From Cyanobium sp. Aljojuca 7A6 (GTDB taxonomy: Bacteria; Cyanobacteriota; Cyanobacteriia; PCC-6307; Cyanobiaceae), in NCBI RefSeq assembly GCF_024346455.1, contig NZ_JAGQCY010000013.1, positions 1-64,000 of the forward strand: 64,000 nt of DNA, given 5' to 3'. Made by a program: the position numbers and the translations under genes. Shown here in pieces: positions 1-8,277 of this stretch (within the stretch, counting starts at the first letter, position 1; each line of letters starts with the position of its first letter). A model generated the notes under the pieces. That model did not search any database. It was not told the DNA's origin and saw only the letters and a program-made list of their open reading frames with translations.

Positions 1-279
1 AGGAGAGGGAAAGGAGCTCGAAAAGCGGAGCCAATCAGGCTGTCCATGCCTCAACCAGTCGTGCAGGTTCAAGCCGAACAATTTGCCGCCCAAGGCGCTG
101 TTCGTAGCCTTGTTGCCCAGAGTTTCCCTAAGGACACGGACGCTATTGAAATCTCTAGCGTGCAGTTTGGCCGGTCATCAAGCAAATTGGGGAAACGCCA
201 GTTTCACTTGTTCAGCGGGTGCAACTGCAGCAGGCCTCGAGCTCATACTCCTCGCTTCGCACCCGAGCGGGTCTGCCCC
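1..279. other. Leader region with no supported gene
   Basis: An open frame runs through this stretch into the DUF4236 gene at 280, but its first 78 codons do not look like a conserved protein and base composition is less GC-rich than the gene that follows. I see no RNA gene or repeat. It may hold the promoter of the next gene or the tail of something outside the window. Confidence 0.4.
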
Positions 280-807
280 ATGCCCTTCCGCTTCCGCCGC
301 AGCGCCCGCCTCGGCCCGCTGCGCTTCAACTTCGCCAGCAGCGGCCTCAGCTCCATCTCGGTGGGTGGCCGCGGGGCGTCCTTCAACATCCCGGTGGCCC
401 GCGCCGGCGGCCCTCGCAGCACCGTGGGGCTGCCGGGATCCGGTCTGAGCTGGAGCGTCGAGCACGGCCCCGCCGCGGGCCTGCCCAACAGCCGCCGCCT
501 GCGGCCCGGCCAGCTGGATGCCTTCCAGCAGGAGTGCCTGGGCCTGTTGCAAAAGAAGCTGTTCGCTGCCGGTTCCCAGGGCCAGCTGCTGTGGGACCTG
601 AATCTGATCACCCGCCTGCTGGCCGATCCCGCCATCGGCGTTCGCACCCAGGGGCTGCTGGCCGTGATCGAAACCCCGGAAGCGCTGCAGGCCTACCTGC
701 TCCGCGCCCGCAGCCAGGACGACGTGAAACGCCGGGCCCATCGCTGCGTGGAGGCGGTGCAGGAAGTGCTGCGGCTGGCGAAGGCCCGGGGCTGGCTCAG
801 GGCGTAG
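280..807 (+). CDS. DUF4236 domain protein
   Basis: Protein of 175 residues. The start is placed at the ATG at 280 because residues 1-60 then match the DUF4236 pattern: an N-terminal MPFRFRRS stretch rich in Arg and Phe, followed by a Gly/Ser-rich block (SSISVGGRGASFN) and a GLPGSGLSWS segment. This domain is usually N-terminal in small bacterial proteins of unknown function. The remaining 100 residues are helical and charged with no motif I recognise. No signal peptide or membrane segment is obvious. The next gene lies 114 bases downstream across an AT-richer gap, so a shared transcript is uncertain. Family call is from the N-terminal pattern; function unknown. Confidence 0.6.
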   Translation: MPFRFRRSARLGPLRFNFASSGLSSISVGGRGASFNIPVARAGGPRSTVGLPGSGLSWSVEHGPAAGLPNSRRLRPGQLDAFQQECLGLLQKKLFAAGSQGQLLWDLNLITRLLADPAIGVRTQGLLAVIETPEALQAYLLRARSQDDVKRRAHRCVEAVQEVLRLAKARGWLRA

Positions 808-921
808 GTCGCCAGGGTGCTCCTCCAGGCGTGTGATCCTGCTGTTGCGCCGCATGCGGCGGCATTTACAGAGACTTATGGCTCGGCCATAATTATTTCC
901 CTTCCATAAACCTCCATAGCC

Positions 922-2076
922 TTGGCCGCCGTCTTCCGCCGTCCCCGGCTGGCCGCTGAGTTGGCCGGCCGTCTGCTCCATCCCGGCGTCCTTGACGAGG
1001 GCCTGCGGTCGGGGCTGTTCCTGTCGGGGCTGCGTCGTACGGGCAAAACCACCTTCCTCCTGACGGATCTTGTGCCCGAACTGGAGGCCCAGGGGGCGGT
1101 GGTGATCTACGTGGACCTATGGAGCGACATCAAGGTCAGCCCGGCGACGCTGGTCTATGCCGCCGTTCGCCGGATGCTGACGGATCTGGTCACGCCAGCT
1201 TCGACGCCCCTGGCCCGGTTGGGCCGGCTAAGGGGACTGGATCTCGGTGGGATGGGCTTTCGTTTCGGGTTCCAGTTGGAGCTGCTGGGGGAAACCGGTG
1301 GGGCAACCCTGGCTCAGGCCCTCACAGAGGTGGTCGATCAGGCCAGGGGCGATGTGGTGCTGATCGTGGATGAGGTCCAACAGGCCATCACCACCGAGGA
1401 GGGCCATCAACTGTTGCTGGCCCTCAAAGCCGCCCGGGACGCCATCAACCCCAGACCAGGCACGCCGGGGCACTTTCTGTTTCTCGGCACCGGCTCCCAC
1501 AGGGCCCTGGTGGGTGAACTGACGGCCCGGCGCAATCAGGCCTTCACCGGGGCCACGTCGCTGCCCTACCCCTTGCTGGATCTGGAGTACGTGCGCCATG
1601 TGCTGCAGCGTCTCGCCCAGGAGGATGGGGCGTCGCTGCCGTCGGAGCCGGTGGCCTGGGACGCGTTTCAGACCCTGGGCCATCGACCTGAGGAGTTTCT
1701 GCGGGCCCTGGCTCAACTCAGGTTCAGCAGCCGCAGTGGCGCGGGGCTGGAGCCGGATCAGCTGTTGCCCGTGATTGCCGCCACCCTGCGCGGCACGGCC
1801 GCTGACCTGGAGCTCCAGAAGGTGGAACAACTGGGCGGGCTGGCCATGGCGATCTTCGAGCGGGTGGCCCGGGAGGAGGGCCCTGCCAAGGGCCTGTTCT
1901 CAGCGGAGGCCGCGTCGGCCTATGCCGCTGCGATCGGCCGGGAGGTACGGGTGGAGGAGATTCAGCCGGTGGTCAACGAACTTCTTGCCGACAACCTGCT
2001 GATGCGGCTGGGCCACGGCCTGTACGGCGTCGCCGATCCGCTGGTGCAGGAGATCTGGCGGGAACGGCGGCGCTGA
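922..2076 (+). CDS. P-loop ATPase (AAA/STAND-like), unknown role
   Basis: Protein of 384 residues. A Walker A loop (GLRRTGKTT, residues 36-44) and a Walker B strand (VVLIVDE, acidic pair D150-E151) identify an NTPase. The layout, P-loop near the N-terminus followed by about 100 residues to a DEVQQ box and a helical C-terminal half that looks like a winged-helix region (about 300-375), resembles the archaeal/bacterial DExx-type AAA ATPases often linked to DNA or regulation. The start is a TTG at 922; an in-frame stop at 907-909 and no ATG or GTG between leave few alternatives. It is preceded by an AT-rich segment (about 870-920) that could hold its promoter. No partner gene is recognisable, so the substrate cannot be named. 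Confidence 0.6.
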   Translation: MAAVFRRPRLAAELAGRLLHPGVLDEGLRSGLFLSGLRRTGKTTFLLTDLVPELEAQGAVVIYVDLWSDIKVSPATLVYAAVRRMLTDLVTPASTPLARLGRLRGLDLGGMGFRFGFQLELLGETGGATLAQALTEVVDQARGDVVLIVDEVQQAITTEEGHQLLLALKAARDAINPRPGTPGHFLFLGTGSHRALVGELTARRNQAFTGATSLPYPLLDLEYVRHVLQRLAQEDGASLPSEPVAWDAFQTLGHRPEEFLRALAQLRFSSRSGAGLEPDQLLPVIAATLRGTAADLELQKVEQLGGLAMAIFERVAREEGPAKGLFSAEAASAYAAAIGREVRVEEIQPVVNELLADNLLMRLGHGLYGVADPLVQEIWRERRR

Positions 2077-2209
2077 TGGCAGGACATCGATCTCAGGGTT
2101 CCGTCTGGATCGTGACGTCCAGATCGGCGTCTCGGTTTGAGAAATGTGAATGGATCTGTGGCCTTCCCTCCATCTCCGGTGCTGTGCTGGTGGTCGCGTC
2201 ACTGATCCG

Positions 2210-2719
2210 ATGACCAACAGCGAGCAAGGGGAGCTGAGCCTCCTCCTGCCAGATCCTGAAGCGATGCCGGTGGCGTCCGATCCAGCCCAAGCCGCGCTGG
2301 CCTGCAAGGGCATTCGCTCCACCAGCGATTTCCCCGCCGATCTCAGCGCCCTGAGCCGTGAGCAGATCGAGCACCACTACCAGGCGATGCGCAACAGCCA
2401 CGCCTCGCTCACCCGTTCGAGGGCCCAGCTGCAACGCCGCTCCAGGGAGCTCACGGTGGCTCGCGAGCGTTTTCTGGAGACCCTGCGCAGCTACGAGGGC
2501 CGATTGATGGCCCTGGGCCAGGAGAAGGCGGAGGCCCTCCGCATCGCCCAGGACATGCACCGGGAGCTGGAGGCCTTCGAAGACAAACAACAGGCCCTCG
2601 ATGGGCTGCTGCAAGAACTCGATGCCGCCAAGGAGGAGTCCGGCTACTGGAGCATCTTCAGCATCACACGGCTGATCGAGCGCATGCGCCGGCTGCTGCG
2701 CGGAGGGAGTGAGGGCTGA
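2210..2719 (+). CDS. Coiled-coil protein, unknown
   Basis: Protein of 169 residues starting at the ATG at 2210. Residues about 55-145 are dominated by Arg, Glu, Gln, Leu and Ala with heptad-like spacing, so a long coiled coil is likely; the C-terminal 25 residues (GYWSIFSITRLIERMRRLL) form an amphipathic helix that could touch a membrane or a partner. No catalytic motif is visible. Its stop overlaps the next start (TGATG at 2717-2721), which implies translational coupling and probably a joint complex with the following protein. I do not recognise the family. Confidence 0.55.
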   Translation: MTNSEQGELSLLLPDPEAMPVASDPAQAALACKGIRSTSDFPADLSALSREQIEHHYQAMRNSHASLTRSRAQLQRRSRELTVARERFLETLRSYEGRLMALGQEKAEALRIAQDMHRELEAFEDKQQALDGLLQELDAAKEESGYWSIFSITRLIERMRRLLRGGSEG

Positions 2720-3198
2720 TGGGGGAACTGAGCGATCGCTTCGGCGAGCTGATGGCGCGCATGGCCAAGGGCGACGCCGATCTGTTCCGCACCGTGGGCC
2801 AACAGAACGCCGCGATTCGCCAGCTGGTGGAGGAAATGGCACCGGCGGAGGCCATCGCTGCATTGAGTGAGTCCCCCCAGCCCTTGCTGCCGAAGGACCA
2901 ATGCCATCCGGCAGCGCTCAAGGCCCGCTTCCGCACGGCCGCAGCGGCCCATGCCCATCTGGAGGCCGCCCTGGGCCCAGCGCCCACCAAGAAGAAAACC
3001 TGGGACCATCTGAGCTCCGTGTTCGCCAATGGCGCCTGGCCCGTCCCTGCACGCTCGCTGGCACGATCGGGAGGTGGCCACGTTGGCATCAGTGAGGAAG
3101 CTCTTGGCCAACTGGAAGCGCGGCTGATGCGGCGTATCGATCAGCTGGAAGAACGCGTGATTGGTTTGATCGAAACGCTGCTGTCAGATAAGCCCTGA
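2719..3198 (+). CDS. Unknown protein coupled to the coiled-coil gene
   Basis: Protein of 159 residues whose ATG overlaps the stop of the preceding gene by one base. It is mostly helical: an N-terminal charged segment, a middle Ala-rich stretch (about residues 65-95), and a C-terminal helix ending in LEERVIGLIETLL that could form a second short coiled coil. No signal peptide, membrane span or enzyme motif is seen. With its partner it makes a two-gene unit that may assemble through helical contacts; this is inference from the coupling and composition only. Confidence 0.5.
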   Translation: MGELSDRFGELMARMAKGDADLFRTVGQQNAAIRQLVEEMAPAEAIAALSESPQPLLPKDQCHPAALKARFRTAAAAHAHLEAALGPAPTKKKTWDHLSSVFANGAWPVPARSLARSGGGHVGISEEALGQLEARLMRRIDQLEERVIGLIETLLSDKP

Positions 3199-3312
3199 TG
3201 ACAGCGCAGACAGAGCCCAGTTCTCAACCACCACGACCAAGGCGAGCGATCGGGCAGATCAGGATCTGCCGAACAAGCTGAGACGGGAGACCGTTCTTCC
3301 TGGCCGAAAGGC

Positions 3313-3972
3313 TCACCCCCCCAGCACCCCCCGCAGAAACCGATCACTCCAAGCCACCGCCGTCGCCCAGTTCTCCGCCTCGCTGAGCCCCGAACTCCGC
3401 GTGGGCTTGAAGCTGTGGTCCCCACTGGGGATCCAGCCCAGCTGCACCGCCGCCGAGAGGCTGTAGCCCTCCACCTCCTCCCGCCGCCCGAACGTGTCCC
3501 GCTCCCCCTGCAGGATCAGGGTGGGTGTGCGCAGGGCGGCCAGGTGCTCGGTGCGCAGCTGCAGCGGCTTGCCGGGCGGATGGAAGGGATAGCCCAGGCA
3601 CAGGCAGCCGCGCACCCCATCGCTGGCGGCCAGCTCATCCACCAGCAGGCTGGCCACCCGCCCGCCCATCGACTTGCCGCCGATGAACAGCGGCCGCTGC
3701 GGGCTCTCGCTCGTCTCCTGCCGCACCTGCTGGCGGAACGCCTCCTGCAGCACCGGCATCCGCTCGGGCCCCTGGCGGCGGCCCGTTTCCCGCATCCGGG
3801 CCATGTAGCCGAACTCGAAGCGCACCACCCGCCAGCCCGCCGCGGCCAGTCCACAGGCGATCGCCGCCATGAACGGGCTGTCCATCGGCGCCCCGGCCCC
3901 ATGGGCCAGCAGCACCGTGGCCGGGGCGTCGTCGGCGCCGTCGATCAGGCGGGGGGAGGAACTGGTGCCCAT
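3313..3972 (-). CDS. Alpha/beta hydrolase, KANL3/Tex30-like
   Basis: Protein of 219 residues of the dienelactone-hydrolase-like alpha/beta fold. Visible marks are an oxyanion-hole region LLAHGAGAPMDSPFM (residues 21-35), the nucleophile elbow GGKSMGGR with Ser101, an acid candidate in LILQGERDTFG, and a C-terminal GDHSFKP that supplies the catalytic His. The combination of GKSMGGR and GDHSFKP is typical of the KANL3/Tex30 family, whose bacterial substrates are not known. The ATG at 3972 is preferred; a start at 3990 would lengthen the overlap with the divergent gene at 3984. Confidence 0.75.
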   Translation of the reverse strand: MGTSSSPRLIDGADDAPATVLLAHGAGAPMDSPFMAAIACGLAAAGWRVVRFEFGYMARMRETGRRQGPERMPVLQEAFRQQVRQETSESPQRPLFIGGKSMGGRVASLLVDELAASDGVRGCLCLGYPFHPPGKPLQLRTEHLAALRTPTLILQGERDTFGRREEVEGYSLSAAVQLGWIPSGDHSFKPTRSSGLSEAENWATAVAWSDRFLRGVLGG

Positions 3973-3983
3973 ACAGTCAGACC

Positions 3984-4352
3984 ATGACACGCCGGATCGG
4001 CATGGGCCGAGCCGAAGCCGTCGCCACCGGCTGGCTCTCCGATTCGGGCATCGGTTGTGAGCTCGGCGGGCCGCCGCTGCCTGTCGTCTACAGGCTCAAA
4101 GGGCCCAAGGCGCCGGCCGGCATCGTCGGCACGGCCCAGTTCGAACGGGGTACGTTGCGGGTCTTCGCCTTCTCGGCCGGGGTGCGGACGACGTTCGGCG
4201 TCGCCGGACTCACCGCCACCTCGGTCTACGACGAGACCATCGCCGGGCGGTTCGTCACGGTGAACCGGGGCGGCCAGCAGGTGCTCGGTGCCTTTGCCAA
4301 TTCGAGCGCGATCGCCACGCTCGCGGTGCCCTACGTGCCCGTCTGCGAATAG
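3984..4352 (+). CDS. Hypothetical protein, uncertain
   Basis: A 122-residue frame divergent from the hydrolase and overlapping the end of the vapC-like gene by 22 bases. From about residue 30 the sequence alternates hydrophobic and Gly/Thr/Val residues in a beta-rich pattern (for example GRFVTVNRGGQQVLGAF), but I recognise no family. No signal peptide. Squeezed between two opposing genes, it may be a real small protein or a fragment; a start at 4002 is equally possible. Confidence 0.35.
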   Translation: MTRRIGMGRAEAVATGWLSDSGIGCELGGPPLPVVYRLKGPKAPAGIVGTAQFERGTLRVFAFSAGVRTTFGVAGLTATSVYDETIAGRFVTVNRGGQQVLGAFANSSAIATLAVPYVPVCE

Positions 4353-4750
4353 GGGCGTACCAGGCGGTTCAGACGCAGCTCGCTCACCGAGGCGATGGCA
4401 TCGAAATCGGCATCGAAGCTCACCAGCACGGCGTCATGGTGCAGCGCCACGGCGGCCACGAGCAGATCAAGGCTCAGCACCGTGCGGCCAATCTGGCGGC
4501 AGGCCTGGCCCAGGCCGATCGCCTGCTGCCAGAGAGCCACTGGCGTGGGCAGTGAGGGCAGGGTGGCGAACTGCGCCTCCAGCAGCCGGGCCTCTTCTGG
4601 TCGGGCTGAACGCAACACCTCAAAGCGCACCGGCTCGGCCAGGTGGGCCTGGGGGTCGAGGACAAAGGGGGCGATGAACTGCTTCAGGTGGCTCGGGCTG
4701 CGCGACCGGGTGAAGTCGATCCACAGGCTGGTGTCGAGCAGCAGCGTCAT
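4331..4750 (-). CDS. vapC: PIN-domain toxin, VapC type
   Basis: Protein of 139 residues with the PIN RNase arrangement of acidic residues: D6 in LLLDTSLWID, E44 in VRFEVLRS, D95 in LSLDLLVAA, and D113/D115 near SFDADFDAI. VapC toxins cut RNA, often tRNA, and are held inactive by a VapB antitoxin. The ATG at 4750 overlaps the stop of the upstream antitoxin gene by four bases (ATGA), the usual toxin-antitoxin layout. Whether it is active cannot be judged from sequence, but all expected acidic residues are present. Confidence 0.8.
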   Translation of the reverse strand: MTLLLDTSLWIDFTRSRSPSHLKQFIAPFVLDPQAHLAEPVRFEVLRSARPEEARLLEAQFATLPSLPTPVALWQQAIGLGQACRQIGRTVLSLDLLVAAVALHHDAVLVSFDADFDAIASVSELRLNRLVRPYSQTGT

Positions 4751-4977
4751 GGATCGATCGTCTGCGCCTGGCGGCGATCGCGCTCCTGGTCGGACTCGAA
4801 GCTCTCCAGCTCCACGCCCCATTCGCCGCTGAGGAAGCGCTGGGCCACGTCGGAGCGCCGCCGCTGCTGCAGGGCCTCCTCCATCAGCCGGCGGATGGCA
4901 GGACCTTTCTTGCGCTCACCGGTGAACGCAAGGATTTCGCCCATCTCTTTGTCTGAGAGCTCGACGGTGACTTTCAT
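4747..4977 (-). CDS. vapB: Antitoxin, VapB type
   Basis: Protein of 76 residues directly upstream of and coupled to the PIN toxin. The N-terminus (MKVTVELSDKEM) looks like the short DNA-binding strand and helix used by ribbon-helix-helix or related antitoxins; the C-terminal third is charged and probably disordered until it wraps the toxin. VapB-VapC complexes usually repress their own promoter, which here would lie between 4978 and 5084. The exact antitoxin family is not certain. Confidence 0.65.
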   Translation of the reverse strand: MKVTVELSDKEMGEILAFTGERKKGPAIRRLMEEALQQRRRSDVAQRFLSGEWGVELESFESDQERDRRQAQTIDP

Positions 4978-5084
4978 GCTTTGAGCGCCCCCGCGTCAGA
5001 CTCTCGGCCAGCATGGCAGACCTGGCCGGCTGTGGCCCCAGCGGCTGGCTGGCGCACCAGAATCCAAGAGCCTGCCTTCCTGCC

Positions 5085-5345
5085 ATGGGCGCGATCCTGC
5101 TCACCGTTCTGACCGTGCTGCTGGGCTATGGCCTGGGCAAGGGCGTGCCCCGCCTGGTGCAGGGCTCAGGCCGCCTGGCGCGCCGCTCCCGCTTCAGCCA
5201 GCTGGCCTTCGGCAGCCTGCTGCTGCTGCCCTGGCTGGTGGGTATCGCCCTGGTGGTGCAGATCCCCCTGAACCTCGGGTTGCTGCTGCCGGCGATCGGT
5301 TACGCGGCGGGCATGGCCTGGGGCCGCCGCAAGGTGGGGCTGTAG
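5085..5345 (+). CDS. Small two-span membrane protein
   Basis: Protein of 86 residues starting at the ATG at 5085. Two hydrophobic segments (about residues 2-20, AILLTVLTVLLGYGLGKG, and about 48-72, with LLLLPWLVGIALVVQI) suggest a small inner-membrane or thylakoid protein, with an Arg-rich loop between them and a basic tail. A further in-frame stretch upstream is not hydrophobic in the right way to be coding. No function can be assigned. Confidence 0.55.
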   Translation: MGAILLTVLTVLLGYGLGKGVPRLVQGSGRLARRSRFSQLAFGSLLLLPWLVGIALVVQIPLNLGLLLPAIGYAAGMAWGRRKVGL

Positions 5346-5358
5346 CCCGACCCACCAC

Positions 5359-5670
5359 TCACCGCGGCAACTGCGATTCCAGCTCCCGCAGCCGCCCCTC
5401 GAGGGCCTCGATGCGCTCCAGGTAGGTGAGGGCCAGGGCCATCCCGGAGACGTTGAGGCCGAAGTCGTCGCGGAGGCGGGCGGCGCGGCAGGCCAGGCTC
5501 AGCGTATGGACGTGGAAGGTCCACACCGGCGCGTGCTGGGCGCAGCGGAAGACCCCGAACTGCACCAGTTCGATCACCTCCTCGTGGCCCAGCCCGGAGG
5601 CGGCCAGCAGTTCCTCGAGGGCCACGGTGCACCCTTCGTTGTCGTCGGGAATCAGCAGGTCGTCATCCAT
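5359..5670 (-). CDS. cbpM: Chaperone modulator CbpM-like
   Basis: Protein of 103 residues following the CbpA-type gene with an 8-base overlap. CbpM binds the J domain of CbpA and restrains its co-chaperone activity. The sequence has the expected acidic N-terminus, a short winged-helix-like core ([19 protein letters not shown]), and a helical tail ending in [14 protein letters not shown]. The start at 5670 is chosen because upstream in-frame residues are low-complexity and lie inside cbpA. The identification rests as much on position after cbpA as on sequence. Confidence 0.75.
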   Translation of the reverse strand: MDDDLLIPDDNEGCTVALEELLAASGLGHEEVIELVQFGVFRCAQHAPVWTFHVHTLSLACRAARLRDDFGLNVSGMALALTYLERIEALEGRLRELESQLPR

Positions 5671-6613
5671 CGGTCGTGGGTCCTTCGAGGTGGTGGCGGG
5701 GGCTGAAGGAGGAAGCTTCGGCGAGTTCGCGGTAGAGCGCCTGCTCCCGCTCACCGATCCGCTCGGGCAGCATGATCTGAATCACACCGTAGAGATCGCC
5801 CGCCCCGTCGCGCCGGTGGGGCAGGCCCTTGCCGGCCAGCCGCAGCTTCTGGCCGCTGCGCATCCCTGGCTTGAGGCTCACCGCCACAGGCCCATCGAGG
5901 CTGGGCACGGTGATGTCGGCCCCCAGGGCCGCCTCCCAGGGGGCGATCGGCAGCTCCAGGTAGAGGTCGTGGCCCACGGCCTTGAAGCGGGGATGGGGCG
6001 CCAGCCGCACCTCCAGATAGAGATCGCCGGGGGCACCGCCGGCGATGCCGTCGCCCCCCTTGCCCGGCACCCGCAGCCGCTCCCCTTCCACCACGCCGCG
6101 GGGGACCCGGATGCGGCCGCTGCGGGTCTGCGTCTCGACCCGGCCATCGGCCCGCAGGGCGGGGACGCTGAGCGAGAACGACACCTCGGTGCCGCGGGCC
6201 GCCTGCTCCAGGCTGAGTTCGGTGGCCACCTCCACGTCCTGGCCGCGGATCGGGAAATCGGCCGCCTGGCGCCTGGATCCGCCGCCGGTGGCAAAACCCA
6301 TCCGCTCGAACAGATCGGCCAGGTCGACCTCCTGCTGGCCGCCGCCGCGTGAGAAGCGGGTCTCCCATTCCGGGGAGGGGTGGAACTCCTCGCCCGGGCC
6401 GTGGCGGCCGAGGTCGTCATAGGCCTGGCGCTTTTCCTGATCAGAAAGGGTCTGATAGGCCTCGCTGATCTCCTTGAATCGCTCCTCGGCCCCCTCCTGT
6501 TTGGCGACGTCGGGGTGATACTGGCGCGCCAGTTTTCGGTAGGCCTTTTTGATCTCCTCGCCCGTGGCGTCGCGCTCAACTCCCAGGCTGGCGTAGTAGT
6601 CCTTGAACTTCAT
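5663..6613 (-). CDS. cbpA: DnaJ/Hsp40 co-chaperone CbpA-like
   Basis: Protein of 316 residues. Residues 1-70 are a J domain with the HPD motif at 33-35 (QYHPDVAK), which stimulates the ATPase of DnaK. There is no Cys-rich zinc domain; instead a short Gly/Phe-poor linker leads to two beta-sandwich substrate-binding domains (about 120-300), so this is the class II Hsp40 layout of CbpA rather than DnaJ. The downstream overlapping cbpM gene supports this. One ATG at 6613 is the clear start. It is divergent from the exporter gene at 6658 with 44 bases between, so both promoters share that gap. Confidence 0.85.
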   Translation of the reverse strand: MKFKDYYASLGVERDATGEEIKKAYRKLARQYHPDVAKQEGAEERFKEISEAYQTLSDQEKRQAYDDLGRHGPGEEFHPSPEWETRFSRGGGQQEVDLADLFERMGFATGGGSRRQAADFPIRGQDVEVATELSLEQAARGTEVSFSLSVPALRADGRVETQTRSGRIRVPRGVVEGERLRVPGKGGDGIAGGAPGDLYLEVRLAPHPRFKAVGHDLYLELPIAPWEAALGADITVPSLDGPVAVSLKPGMRSGQKLRLAGKGLPHRRDGAGDLYGVIQIMLPERIGEREQALYRELAEASSFSPRHHLEGPTTDG

Positions 6614-6657
6614 CCCAGCATCCCCGCCCGGCTCCCGAGATCCGCGGCCATCCTCCT

Positions 6658-7398
6658 ATGCCCCTGCTGATCGCCCTGGCGGCGGTGGCCTTTCTCTATG
6701 CCTCGGTGGGCCACGCCGGTGCCTCCGGCTACATCGCCGTGCTGGCCCTGGCGGGTCTGCCGGCCCCGGAGATCCGCGCGATCGCCCTGGTGCTCAACGT
6801 GCTGGTGGCGAGCGTCGGCACGCTGCAGTTCGTCTCCGCCGGCCACTTCCGCCGGGATGTCTTTGTGCCGCTGGCCCTGGTGTCGGTGCCCGCGGCCCTG
6901 GTCGGCGGCACCATCACCCTGCCGGCCGTTCTGCTGCGCCAGCTGATCGGGGTGGTGTTGCTGTTCTCCGCCTGGCGGCTGGCCGCCCATAGGACGCCGA
7001 GCGATCCGGAGGCGATGCGCGTGCCGCGCCGCCGGGTCGTGGCCCTCACCGGCGCCACCCTGGGGCTGCTGGCCGGGCTCACCGGCACCGGGGGCGGTAT
7101 CTTCCTGACCCCCTGGATGATCCTTCGCTCCTGGCTGCTGCCGAAACAGGCCGCCGCCGTCTCGGTGGCCTTCATCCTGGTCAACTCGATCGCCGGCCTG
7201 GCCGGCCTGGTGCTGCGCCAAGGCCTCACCGCCCTGCCGGATCCTGGGGCTCTCGCACCGCTGCTGGTGGTGGTGCTGATCGGCGGCACCTTGGGGGCCT
7301 ACGGGGGCAGCCGGCGCTTCCCGTCGCCCTGGATCCGCCGGCTGCTGGCGGTGGTGCTGCTGATCGCCGCCTGGAAACTGCTCAGCGTCGGCGCCTGA
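6658..7398 (+). CDS. TauE/SafE-family sulfite/organosulfur exporter
   Basis: Protein of 246 residues with about eight membrane segments and the two internal repeats of the TauE/SafE family: each half begins with a Gly-rich helix, ASVGHAGASGYIA near residue 18 and LAGLTGTGGGIFLTP near residue 138. Family members move sulfite, sulfoacetate or similar anions across the inner membrane. Nothing nearby points to a specific substrate. The start is the ATG at 6658. Confidence 0.8.
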   Translation: MPLLIALAAVAFLYASVGHAGASGYIAVLALAGLPAPEIRAIALVLNVLVASVGTLQFVSAGHFRRDVFVPLALVSVPAALVGGTITLPAVLLRQLIGVVLLFSAWRLAAHRTPSDPEAMRVPRRRVVALTGATLGLLAGLTGTGGGIFLTPWMILRSWLLPKQAAAVSVAFILVNSIAGLAGLVLRQGLTALPDPGALAPLLVVVLIGGTLGAYGGSRRFPSPWIRRLLAVVLLIAAWKLLSVGA

Positions 7399-7441
7399 AG
7401 CGGCTGCCCTGGTGCAGCCAGCTCGGCCTGCCAGGGGTGCC

Positions 7442-8227
7442 TCAGCCGGCCTCCGCCACGCGCTGCAGCCGCTGCACGGCATCGGCGACGGGCCGCAACG
7501 AGACGTTCTCCACCGACAGCGCCTGGGCGGCCCCGAAAGGGTTATCGAGATCAGTGATCAGCAGCAGCAGCTTGATCAGCAGGAAGCAGATCACGCCGAT
7601 GAAAAAGAGGGATTCGGCGAAGGGCTCAATCCGGGAAAACACAAGCCCGATGGTGAGAACCCCAGTTCCGATGTAGGCCATCCCATAGACAGAGGGCACG
7701 AACGTGGTGCTGCGAATCACGTCGATGCGCTGCACCCCTCGGCGGATCTGGGCCAGCTCGAGCAGCAGGCGGGCCTGCAGCGGTGCCGGATACAGGCAGC
7801 CGAGCTGCTCAATCGCTAACTGCAGTTCGTTGAGCCGCTCCAGCAGCGCCAGGGTCGGCCCGGCCTCCTGCATCCAGGCCAGGAGGGCTCCGCTGAAACC
7901 CGCCAGCAGCGCCAGGCTCCCCTTCACCTCGGCATCCGGCTGCAGCAACGGCAGGCCTTTCACCTCCAGGGCGATGCACTCCAGGGCAGCGGCCAGCTCA
8001 CCGGGGAGCTTCTCCCCTTCCTTGTAATCGGTCAGAACCCCATTGAGCAGGAAGCCCAGCAGAAACACCTCGGAGGCCACCAGGGCCGAGAAGAGGGGAT
8101 TGGGGGTCAGCACCTCCCAGTGCTGCCGGTGCACCAGAACCCTGCAGGCTTCAATCCCCAGCAGAACCAGGCACACCCGGCCGAAGAACCAGACGCGCCT
8201 CAGCTGAGGCATGGCACTGGAGTACAT
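7442..8227 (-). CDS. Membrane protein of DUF4239/bestrophin-like type
   Basis: Protein of 261 residues with two N-terminal and two C-terminal hydrophobic segments (about 14-33, 45-66, 180-200, 205-226) separated by a long helical soluble part. The helix pair followed by LLLITDLDNPFGA near residue 230 resembles the DxDxPF signature of DUF4239/bestrophin-like anion-channel proteins. Either ATG (8227 or 8212) could be the start. Role not known; a channel is the best guess. Confidence 0.5.
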   Translation of the reverse strand: MYSSAMPQLRRVWFFGRVCLVLLGIEACRVLVHRQHWEVLTPNPLFSALVASEVFLLGFLLNGVLTDYKEGEKLPGELAAALECIALEVKGLPLLQPDAEVKGSLALLAGFSGALLAWMQEAGPTLALLERLNELQLAIEQLGCLYPAPLQARLLLELAQIRRGVQRIDVIRSTTFVPSVYGMAYIGTGVLTIGLVFSRIEPFAESLFFIGVICFLLIKLLLLITDLDNPFGAAQALSVENVSLRPVADAVQRLQRVAEAG

Positions 8228-8277
8228 CGACGCGGGGCGAACCGCTGGCAGTCTGGGCGTTCACGCTGGCGGCTGGA

